Positions 1 to 5,134 of a DNA stretch of 5,134 nucleotides are shown piece by piece (positions within the stretch are counted from its first letter, which is position 1; every line of letters begins with the position of its first letter). Source of the DNA: Hydrogenothermus sp. (GTDB taxonomy: Bacteria; Aquificota; Aquificia; Aquificales; Hydrogenothermaceae). The stretch spans positions 1 to 5,134 of the forward strand of contig QNYP01000044.1 in NCBI GenBank assembly GCA_003978675.1, in the 5' to 3' direction. A program made the position numbers and the translations under genes. The notes beneath the pieces are model-generated. The model was not told where the DNA came from. It did not search any database and saw nothing but the letters and a program-made list of their open reading frames with translations.

Positions 1-629
1 TTTTTCGATAAATATTCTTGTAGGTCTTCTTTTATATCCTCTAGGTATTCTTTAGCAAATTCATCAGCTTCTTTTTTGCATTCTTTGTGTAGTTTTTGAA
101 GTTTTTCTTCTTTATACTTTTCTATTTTTAAAGGCATACAAGTAGCATATTTCCAATAGAATTTTAGTTTATAAATAGTATCTTTTAGATTTCCTTCATT
201 TAGGTTTTCGGCATATTTGAAACCGTATTCTCTACATTTTACAATTCCTTGTGCAAATGGTTGCAAAAGCCAGTTTACACATTTTGTGCTAGTTTCTTCT
301 TTTATATATTTCATAGACCAATGCCATCTTTCACTAGCCCAATCTATACAAGCATTGGGAGATGTTCTTATTTTTTCTACATAGCAATAATAAGCCAAAT
401 CTAATGTCCTTTGTTTATCCAACCAACTGTTCAAGCTTGATAACACAGGAGACATTGCCATACTAGCTAAAAAAGAACCTCCAGCTCCAGCTACTAGACC
501 TTTGGTAGTATTTGTTCCCGAAGGTTGAAATGCTTTTCCTGTTTCCACATAGTTTTTTGTAGTTTCTCCAGCCATATAGCATGAAGATATAAATAAACCA
601 ACTGTTAATAAATAAAGGCTTTTTTTCAT
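1..629 (-). CDS. Predicted Cys-containing outer-membrane or periplasmic lipoprotein, function unknown (3' end beyond the window)
   Basis: The frame starts at ATG 629..627 and stays open to the left edge, giving 209 complete codons and no stop, so the C terminus is missing. The start is supported by a strong ribosome-binding site 7 nt upstream. Residues 1-17 form a lipoprotein signal: M-K-K, a hydrophobic stretch, then the lipobox I-S-S-C with Cys17 as the predicted lipidated residue. Residues 43-66 are a Gly/Ala/Ser-rich hydrophobic segment (G-L-V-A-G-A-G-G), which could be a short membrane-associated or glycine-zipper helix. Six further cysteines (82, 94, 117, 132, 164, 184) could form disulfides. 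A Trp/aromatic-rich middle (97-120) is followed by a highly charged Lys/Glu helix from about 166 to the edge, probably coiled coil. I do not recognise the family. Its place 40 bp after a traN-like gene suggests a conjugation-associated envelope protein. Entry exclusion, adhesin anchoring or a system-specific assembly factor are possibilities only. Confidence 0.85.
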   Translation of the reverse strand, partial: MKKSLYLLTVGLFISSCYMAGETTKNYVETGKAFQPSGTNTTKGLVAGAGGSFLASMAMSPVLSSLNSWLDKQRTLDLAYYCYVEKIRTSPNACIDWASERWHWSMKYIKEETSTKCVNWLLQPFAQGIVKCREYGFKYAENLNEGNLKDTIYKLKFYWKYATCMPLKIEKYKEEKLQKLHKECKKEADEFAKEYLEDIKEDLQEYLSK

Positions 630-636
630 AAATTTT

Positions 637-644
637 CTCCCTTT
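637..644 (-). promoter_or_regulatory. Ribosome-binding site of the lipoprotein gene
   Basis: The minus strand reads AAAGGGAG, followed by a 7-nt A/T spacer and then ATG at 629. This is a strong Shine-Dalgarno match at good spacing. It fixes the start so that the product begins with a lipoprotein signal peptide. Confidence 0.8.
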
Positions 645-652
645 AGGTTTTT

Positions 653-668
653 TATAATTTAAATTATA
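653..668. repeat. Perfect 16-bp A/T palindrome in the traN-lipoprotein gap
   Basis: TATAATTTAAATTATA is its own reverse complement, with 8-bp arms and no loop. It begins one base downstream of the traN stop codon and lies about 24 bp before the lipoprotein start. On the minus strand it begins with TATAAT at 668..663, which could serve as a -10 element. The hexamer 17 bp upstream (AGAAGT) is a poor -35, so a secondary promoter is weakly supported. No G+C stem or T-tract follows, so it is not a convincing terminator. It may be chance in AT-rich DNA. Confidence 0.3.
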
Positions 669-669
669 G

Positions 670-3600
670 CTAGTTTTGATAAGGAACTTCTCCAGTCCAT
701 TGTTGATTGCCATAACTACCACCTTCAAAGAAATTGTTGATTTTTTCTTTTATAAGCTCTGGCTCAATTTCTCCTTTCATTTTTGTTTCTAAATATTGCT
801 GTAGCTCTGTCCAATCCATAGCATCAAAGTCTAATCTTTGCAAATCTTCCCAAGTAATAGCAGAACAATTACCATCCCTAAATGAATATCCAAGTTGATT
901 ATAAGCTTCTTTTACAAGTATTCTCGCAAATACACTATCATAACAGCAGTAGTAATAACTCTTTCTTAAACATACAGAACCTACTCCATATTTAACTTTC
1001 CAAGCACAACCACTTTGGACTGGAATGCAATTTCCTCCCTTTATAAGTCCGTATGTATCATAAAATCCGTGTTTTGTTGCACATTCTTTATTATTGCAAG
1101 CATTACATTTTTCAGTTGACATAACTATTGCTATAGCAGTTTGCAAAGCAAATTGTCCTAAGGGAGAAGTAATAAATGATAAAGCTGGATTATTAGGGTC
1201 AAATCCTATTTCTGTAAGAAACTCCTGCATTTTTAAGCTTGAGTCTGCATCAGTCCAAGCCTGAGAAGCCCCTTGAGCTAGACAACCAGCTATTGAGTCT
1301 GAAACTCCAGCTATAGCCCCAGCATCAGTTTCTATTGCATAAGTTCCATTGCTATATGTAGGAGATGCACATTGTCCTAGATAATCAGAAACAAAAGTTT
1401 CAACTGCACTTAAAAACTGTGCTCCAAATTGTGATACAGCAAAACTAATAAGTCTTTGTTTGAAGAATTCCATAGGGTTTTGGAATACACTACTAAACCA
1501 TCCATTATCGCATTTCATCCATTTTCCTGACCAAATATGTTTCATTTCGTTTGCAAGTTGAGCAAGAGCTGTTGCTTTAGCAAAATCTTCAGTAAAGTCC
1601 TTACTTTCTATTTCTACATCTTTAATAGGAAAGATTGCATCATTACATACTTGTTGAGTTTCCCATTTGATACATTTTCTATTTGTTGCAGTTGTTGGGC
1701 AATTAAACTGTATTGAAAATTGTTGGCAATAGCCTTTTGTTGAGTTATATATATCTACGGCAGTGTTTTCACAAGTTAATTCTGATAAATCGGATAAGTT
1801 ATCCATAAGTTCACAGTTGTCAATTAGATTTTGGCAATTTGATGTATCTACTGTATCTGAATAGCATCTATAAGTTGCTTTTTCTACAGCTATGGTCATA
1901 GGCACTTCTCTAAACCTACTAGGATAACAATCAGCTCCATAACAAGGTCTTGTTCCTGAATATCCAGAACTTATAGAAACATTTCCAATGTTTACTACAC
2001 TTCCAGAAACACCTAAATATTCAGTTAAGTATCTTGTAAAGAATGCTCTTAATTGAGAAGAACTAGGGAAAATTCTAGAACTTCCACTAACATACAGACA
2101 TTCTCTCCAAACTCCCAAATCTGTTCCTTTAGAGTTAATAATCTTCAATCCTGTGATATAACTTTCGCAAGTCCCACAATCATCACCACAATCACCATCC
2201 CATCCCCAAGCAAATTTACCTATTACATCTTCATATTCAATTTGAGATGATATAGCTATGCATTCTGGTCTTGCTTTTAACTCTTCTTCCTGTTGTGAAT
2301 TTTTATAAACTACATATTCAGTATAATTTCTTTTTGCAGAACAAGTTTTTATTTCATATGTATTTGATGTAGTTGTTTCATACTCTAAACAAGTTTTTAC
2401 AGTGTTACAAGCTTGTTCAGGGCAAGTTGCAAAACTACCATCTGGACATACAGCTTGATTGCTATCATCAGGACAGTTTACTTTAGTTCCATCAGGACAC
2501 ACAGCAGGACATTTAACTGTATTTTCATATTCTCTACAAATTTTTCTCACATCATTAGGGCATTCATACACATAAACACCTAAATTTACTCCTGAAGGAG
2601 TAGATACACTTTTATAACCACATACTCCACTAATAGGGTCGCAATATATATCAACAGTTCCATTTGCCTTATCAGGTAAATCTCCATAAGATACATACTC
2701 AACAAGGGTGCATCTTTTTCCTAAATCTCCACAATCATCAGCTACACATTCAGGCTTATTAGGGTCTGCATCACAATTAGGTCTATTCTTATCTAGATAT
2801 ACTCTACAAGATACTCTACCTCCATTTAAACTAACATCTTCCCAAGTTTTACATCTTGTTATAACTCTACAATAACTTTGTCCTAAAAACGGATTTAAGA
2901 ATGATGTATCTTCTCCAGCACATTCGTAGCTATAAACTTTTTTCCACCAATCTTCACAAACAGCCTGTTCCTTTACTACAGCACATTTATTCTTTACAAG
3001 AATTACAGAGTTGTAGTTTGAATATCTATTACATACATTTAAATCTCTTGAAATCCAAGTTTCAGCTTTCTTGTCGTAAGTAAAGCCTTCAGGATTACCT
3101 TTAACAATAGGAGGAGAAGGACATAGTCTACGATTACATTCTTCAGTAGCAGTAGGAGATAAAGCAAGTTTATCTAAACTATATGCTGGGTCATTTAACC
3201 ATTGTGTCATTTCAGAAGGAGTAGGACATCTACCAAGATAGTAAATGTAGTCAACAATTATTTGTTTCTTCTTTATATTATTCCTTAGTTCTAATTGTGT
3301 TTCTCCACAAATAGGATTTTCAAAAGGACTATTTATAGCTGAATTTATGAATGTTTCTACAGCATTTCTATCAATTTTACCTCCAAAAGTATCAAGCCAA
3401 TATAAAAAGCCTTCTGTATCGGGAGTTCTATTTAATACCACATCATAAAGCCCATAGATATATGTTCCTGTTTGATAGCCTTTGATATAGCAGTATCCAA
3501 TTTGGTCAGGATTATTACAATTACTATCGGGACATTTCCACACTTCAGGTTCATCCACAAGACTACATTTACCATTAAAGGTAGGGTCATCGGGACAAGT

Positions 3601-3675
3601 ATTTTCAATAATAACTTCTGCAAAAGCTGAAAAGCTTAATAATATCCCTAATATTAGTTTCCTAATGTAGTGCAT
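670..3675 (-). CDS. traN: TraN-family mating-pair stabilisation protein, enlarged, with an N-terminal DUF4214-like region
   Basis: This is a 1001-residue secreted protein ending at TAG 672..670. I chose ATG 3675..3673 because AGGAG lies 8 nt upstream and it gives a clean Sec signal peptide (residues 1-19, M-H-Y-I-R-K, hydrophobic core, A-F-A before Glu20). An in-frame TTG 18 bp upstream would spoil that signal. Domains in order: Cys-rich linker (27-62); DUF4214-like segment (66-119) and a weaker second copy (138-164); long Cys-rich region with a CPDG repeat (389-423) and an acidic Cys cluster (489-504); a TraN-like stretch D-F-x-x-D-F-A-K-A to W-S-G-K-W-M-K-C (692-722); hydrophobic/Ala-rich segments (740-762, 830-852); and the C-terminal TraN signature (855-957), including S-Y-Y-Y-C-C-Y-D-S-V-F-A-R-I, N-Q-L-G and L-Q-R-L-D-F. 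About 59 Cys suggest many disulfides. Known TraN proteins sit in the donor outer membrane and bind recipient porins to stabilise mating pairs. F TraN is about 600 residues, so this one is much larger. The family call rests on motif recall, not a search. Confidence 0.85.
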   Translation of the reverse strand: MHYIRKLILGILLSFSAFAEVIIENTCPDDPTFNGKCSLVDEPEVWKCPDSNCNNPDQIGYCYIKGYQTGTYIYGLYDVVLNRTPDTEGFLYWLDTFGGKIDRNAVETFINSAINSPFENPICGETQLELRNNIKKKQIIVDYIYYLGRCPTPSEMTQWLNDPAYSLDKLALSPTATEECNRRLCPSPPIVKGNPEGFTYDKKAETWISRDLNVCNRYSNYNSVILVKNKCAVVKEQAVCEDWWKKVYSYECAGEDTSFLNPFLGQSYCRVITRCKTWEDVSLNGGRVSCRVYLDKNRPNCDADPNKPECVADDCGDLGKRCTLVEYVSYGDLPDKANGTVDIYCDPISGVCGYKSVSTPSGVNLGVYVYECPNDVRKICREYENTVKCPAVCPDGTKVNCPDDSNQAVCPDGSFATCPEQACNTVKTCLEYETTTSNTYEIKTCSAKRNYTEYVVYKNSQQEEELKARPECIAISSQIEYEDVIGKFAWGWDGDCGDDCGTCESYITGLKIINSKGTDLGVWRECLYVSGSSRIFPSSSQLRAFFTRYLTEYLGVSGSVVNIGNVSISSGYSGTRPCYGADCYPSRFREVPMTIAVEKATYRCYSDTVDTSNCQNLIDNCELMDNLSDLSELTCENTAVDIYNSTKGYCQQFSIQFNCPTTATNRKCIKWETQQVCNDAIFPIKDVEIESKDFTEDFAKATALAQLANEMKHIWSGKWMKCDNGWFSSVFQNPMEFFKQRLISFAVSQFGAQFLSAVETFVSDYLGQCASPTYSNGTYAIETDAGAIAGVSDSIAGCLAQGASQAWTDADSSLKMQEFLTEIGFDPNNPALSFITSPLGQFALQTAIAIVMSTEKCNACNNKECATKHGFYDTYGLIKGGNCIPVQSGCAWKVKYGVGSVCLRKSYYYCCYDSVFARILVKEAYNQLGYSFRDGNCSAITWEDLQRLDFDAMDWTELQQYLETKMKGEIEPELIKEKINNFFEGGSYGNQQWTGEVPYQN
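805..1113 (-). other. C-terminal TraN signature region
   Basis: It encodes residues 855-957 of the TraN-like protein. In order it has C-N-x-C-N-N-K-E-C, a G-x-C-I-P-V-Q-S-G-C loop, G-S-V-C-L-R-K-S-Y-Y-Y-C-C-Y-D-S, F-A-R-I-L, N-Q-L-G-Y, G-N-C-S-A-I-T-W-E-D-L-Q-R-L-D-F and D-W-T-E-L. This is the order I know from TraN proteins: kCLekk-sYCCF-S-LARIIqeQgR-QLG, then pdCrGlT-eELqrlDFs-iDfsE. The central Cys pair, the ARI helix and the LQRLDF helix are all kept. The usual Gln-Gly-Arg after ARI is replaced (K-E-A-Y). Confidence 0.85.
2407..2511 (-). repeat. CPDG short tandem repeat within traN
   Basis: Residues 389-423 read as repeated Cys-Pro units: C-P-A-V, C-P-D-G-T-K-V-N, C-P-D-D-S-N-Q-A-V, C-P-D-G-S-F-A-T, C-P-E-Q-A-C. 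The two CPDG units also share bases (the minus strand of 2438..2448 and 2489..2499 is similar). This is likely a disulfide-ladder or spacer segment and a possible slippage or recombination site for length variation. Confidence 0.6.
3184..3480 (-). other. DUF4214-like domain and a second half-copy near the N terminus of TraN
   Basis: Residues 66-119 contain Y-I-Y-G-L-Y-D-V-V-L-N-R-T-P-D-T-E-G, then F-L-Y-W-L and a helix ending F-I-N-S-A. This closely follows the DUF4214 pattern (LY..vLgR.pD..G..YW, then a helix ending F.nS.EF). Residues 138-164 repeat the core in degenerate form (Y-I-Y-Y-L-G-R-C-P-T-P-S-E, then W-L-N-D). DUF4214 occurs in secreted and surface proteins of many bacteria and resembles phycobilisome-linker repeats. 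Its role here is unknown; an adhesive or oligomerising head is plausible. The call is from motif recognition only. Confidence 0.6.
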
Positions 3676-5134
3676 TGTCCCTGCTCCTGACAATTTTGTT
3701 CACATACATAAAAAGCTCCTTGATACCATCTTCCATCTTTTGAACATTGATACCAATTACAGCCATTTTGACAAGCATCTATATTTGTAAATCCTCCAAA
3801 ATTCTCATACTCGCAGAACCAAGTATTAACTTGTCCTGAAGATGTAGGTTGTATATTTACTCCATTCTCAAGGCAATAAGCTTTGTTTTCAGGTGCTAAT
3901 CTATTACTACAACTTACTGGAGAACATTGCCATTTAGGAGAAGGTTTGTCTATCCATACATAAGTTCTAGCAGTATCACTCCAAACATCATCTTTTGTTG
4001 AAAGCATACATCTTCCTGCATTTCCAACAACCTGACTACCATTACTTGGAGTAGTGCCTACAGGACAAGGGTTCAGCTCACATCTATCTTCAACTCCATC
4101 TAGAAAACCTTGTATCCCTGAAAATGTGCATACAGCTTGTTCATAACATATTCCTTGATATTTATCCCCTTGCAAGAATGTGTAAAGTGTTCCGTTTTTT
4201 GGAGGGTCGCATTGATACCAGTAGCAAACATCTGTTGGTGCATAAAACCAAGCATTAGGATTAGAGGCTTTGCAGTTTGGAGGGTCGTAATCTCTACATT
4301 GGTCTATGCTTGCATCATAAACATAACCAGCATCCCGACATTCTTGGGGTGCAGTTAATACACAAGTAGTTCCGTTAAGTGTTCCCCCTTGAGGGCAATC
4401 ATAATAAGAGCAATCTACATCTCTATAACAAGTTTCATAACAAGTGCTACAAACTGTTGTGCAAGATTGATTTCCTTCTTCATCTGTAGAACAACTCTCA
4501 TAGCAATTACAAGGATATGGATTACAACTATAAGCTTCTTGACAAGTTTTTTGAACATATCTCGCTGGATAAGTTTTTTCACAGTAAGTTCCTACATCCG
4601 TATATCCACTTGGGCAATAAGCAGGTGCAAAAGCTTCACATCTATCTGTTGATGGATTATATGATTGTCTAGAAGAAGGACAATGTTTACTAGCAATTAT
4701 AGGTTCTTCATAATATTCAGCTTGTCTTTCGCATCTATTTCTGTCTGTATTGTAGGTGTAATCTAAACCTGTTTGGCAAATAGGCTCGTGATAGCAAACT
4801 GCTTGTGCTGTATCATATAATACCTGCTTTTCATACAATCTATCTCCTTGATATTGAGTTTTCGGGTCGCAAGGGGTAATGGTATTTGACTGAAAAAGAC
4901 AGTCATTTCTATTTATAGGGCATAAGTCATTGCTTAATACTGTTATATTACCATTTCCATCGTAAGATTGTTCACACTCATAAGCAAATACACAATTAGC
5001 TTGCTTACATTCATACACTTTTTTACAGTCATTATTACATTGAACTATGTCTGTGTAGGTAGAGTTATTCAAACTACAAATATAAACAGGATTTGGATTT
5101 TTTACGGTCTTATACTCATAACATTGATAAGTCC
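3654..5134 (-). CDS. Very cysteine-rich protein with repeated Cys modules, probably a TraN-associated surface protein (5' end beyond the window)
   Basis: The frame ends at TAA 3656..3654 and is open to the right edge (492 complete codons), so the N terminus and any signal peptide are not visible. A TTG at 5072 could be read as a start, but it has no Shine-Dalgarno, and the upstream frame keeps coding Cys-rich sequence (Cys at 5078..5076 and 5123..5121). About 49 of 492 residues are Cys (near 10%), with many Tyr, Gln and Asn. Counting from the first visible codon: a Cys-rich lead (1-118); about eight units of the form C-x(n)-Y/G-rich-C (119-375); within them a dense core of 11 Cys in 50 residues (197-246); and two copies of a C-x-W-Y-Q-C module (303-335 and 458-481). 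No enzyme motif is visible. It lacks the TraN C-terminal signature but shares a C-x-E-Y motif with the gene it overlaps. It may be a TraN paralogue, a partner subunit or a separate adhesin. It is probably exported and disulfide-bonded, by inference from composition. Confidence 0.85.
   Translation of the reverse strand, partial: TYQCYEYKTVKNPNPVYICSLNNSTYTDIVQCNNDCKKVYECKQANCVFAYECEQSYDGNGNITVLSNDLCPINRNDCLFQSNTITPCDPKTQYQGDRLYEKQVLYDTAQAVCYHEPICQTGLDYTYNTDRNRCERQAEYYEEPIIASKHCPSSRQSYNPSTDRCEAFAPAYCPSGYTDVGTYCEKTYPARYVQKTCQEAYSCNPYPCNCYESCSTDEEGNQSCTTVCSTCYETCYRDVDCSYYDCPQGGTLNGTTCVLTAPQECRDAGYVYDASIDQCRDYDPPNCKASNPNAWFYAPTDVCYWYQCDPPKNGTLYTFLQGDKYQGICYEQAVCTFSGIQGFLDGVEDRCELNPCPVGTTPSNGSQVVGNAGRCMLSTKDDVWSDTARTYVWIDKPSPKWQCSPVSCSNRLAPENKAYCLENGVNIQPTSSGQVNTWFCEYENFGGFTNIDACQNGCNWYQCSKDGRWYQGAFYVCEQNCQEQGQCTTLGN
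3684..3688 (-). promoter_or_regulatory. Ribosome-binding site of traN, embedded in the upstream gene
   Basis: The minus strand reads AGGAG with an 8-nt spacer to ATG 3675. It lies inside the last codons of the upstream gene (the Q-E-Q-G stretch near its C terminus). It decides the traN start in favour of ATG 3675 over TTG 3693, which has no comparable upstream site. Confidence 0.75.
3690..3761 (-). repeat. C-x-WYQC module, downstream copy
   Basis: The sequence reads C-N-W-Y-Q-C-S-K-D-G-R-W-Y-Q-G, ending in C-E-Q-N-C, at the C terminus of the Cys-rich protein. It matches the copy at 4128..4226 in order: C-x-W-Y-Q-C, a loop, Y-Q-G, C, E-Q, C. The 11 bases TGGTATCAATG are identical in both copies. 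Confidence 0.6.
4008..4778 (-). repeat. Degenerate tandem Cys modules in the upstream Cys-rich protein
   Basis: Visible residues 119-375 can be parsed into repeating units that open with Cys (often C-P-x-G) and close with Cys after a Tyr/Asp/Asn-rich turn. Closing motifs include Y-T-Y-N-T-D-R-N-R-C-E, S-Y-N-P-S-T-D-R-C-E, T-D-V-G-T-Y-C-E, T-L-N-G-T-T-C, Y-V-Y-D-A-S-I-D-Q-C-R, F-Y-A-P-T-D-V-C and D-G-V-E-D-R-C-E. The consensus is roughly C-P-x-G-x-x-Y-x-x-x-x-D-x-C-E. Copies are diverged at DNA level, so this is an old protein repeat rather than a recent duplication. Confidence 0.6.
4128..4226 (-). repeat. C-x-WYQC module, upstream copy
   Basis: The sequence reads C-Y-W-Y-Q-C-D-P-P-K-N-G, a longer loop, then K-Y-Q-G-I-C-Y-E-Q-A-V-C. 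It has the same arrangement as the C-terminal copy but about nine extra loop residues. It is probably a duplicated disulfide-bonded subdomain. Confidence 0.6.

Noticed and set aside
630..669. Intrinsic terminator between traN and the lipoprotein gene
   Set aside because: The only inverted repeat is all A/T without a loop, and on the coding strand it is followed by A residues, not a T-tract.
2053..2250. Plus-strand open frame of 65 codons opposite traN
   Set aside because: It is antisense to strong coding sequence, with Ile/Thr/Ser-rich low-information translation and no family resemblance.
2901..3083. Plus-strand open frame of 60 codons opposite traN
   Set aside because: It is antisense to traN, with no recognisable motif and a composition expected from reverse-complemented Cys-rich coding.
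3432..3623. Minus-strand open frame of 63 codons in another frame within traN
   Set aside because: It lies entirely inside the well-supported traN reading frame; the predicted peptide has no recognisable family and is best read as a frame shadow.
3676..3693. In-frame TTG at 3693..3691 as an earlier traN start
   Set aside because: It has no good Shine-Dalgarno and would add six residues before the signal peptide. ATG 3675 has AGGAG at 8-nt spacing and a clean signal sequence.
4137..4652. Two plus-strand open frames (4137..4358 and 4389..4652) with hydrophobic translations
   Set aside because: They look membrane-like only because the opposite strand is rich in Tyr, Cys and Asp codons. They are antisense to the Cys-rich gene and lack other support.
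5070..5072. TTG at 5072 as the start of the Cys-rich gene
   Set aside because: The frame continues upstream to the window edge with the same Cys/Tyr-rich composition. There is no ribosome-binding site before the TTG, and the resulting protein would lack a signal peptide. It is most likely an internal Leu codon.
3654..5134. Cys-rich gene as a eukaryotic EGF-like or metallothionein protein
   Set aside because: Gene overlap, embedded Shine-Dalgarno sites and the TraN neighbour show a bacterial operon. The Cys spacing is irregular and does not fit EGF or metallothionein consensus patterns.

Overview
The window is a compact, AT-rich (roughly one-third G+C by eye) stretch in which every supportable gene lies on the minus strand. 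Read in the direction of transcription, from high to low coordinates, it holds three genes: (i) a very cysteine-rich protein whose 5' end lies beyond the right edge (3654..>5134); (ii) a 1001-residue secreted protein with a C-terminal TraN signature (670..3675); and (iii) a lipoprotein whose 3' end lies beyond the left edge (<1..629). Genes i and ii overlap by 22 bp. Genes ii and iii are separated by 40 bp. There are no RNA genes, insertion sequences, CRISPR arrays or gene-free stretches longer than 40 bp.

The best anchored call is the middle gene, a large divergent member of the TraN family, the outer-membrane mating-pair stabilisation protein of F-type conjugative type IV secretion systems. 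This suggests part of a transfer operon on a conjugative plasmid or integrative element in a Gram-negative host. The lipobox on the downstream gene and the cleavable signal peptide on TraN also point to a Gram-negative cell envelope. Codon use is A/T-biased (many ATA, AGA, TTA and TAT codons), which would suit Campylobacterota or Aquificota, but the sequence does not settle the taxonomy.

Together the genes look like a cell-surface module. All three products have export signals or a cysteine pattern expected of exported, disulfide-bonded proteins: about 49 Cys in 492 visible residues for gene i, about 59 in 1001 for TraN, and 7 in 209 for the lipoprotein. Such proteins would need periplasmic oxidation and isomerisation, which F-type systems often supply themselves through TrbB or DsbC-like proteins. 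None of those is in view.

The most notable points are a DUF4214-like segment near the N terminus of TraN, a second Cys-rich protein translationally linked to TraN and built of repeated Cys modules, and an unrecognised Cys-containing lipoprotein directly downstream. I see no evidence of a wholly new system. The unusual content is an enlarged, remodelled mating-pair adhesin locus.
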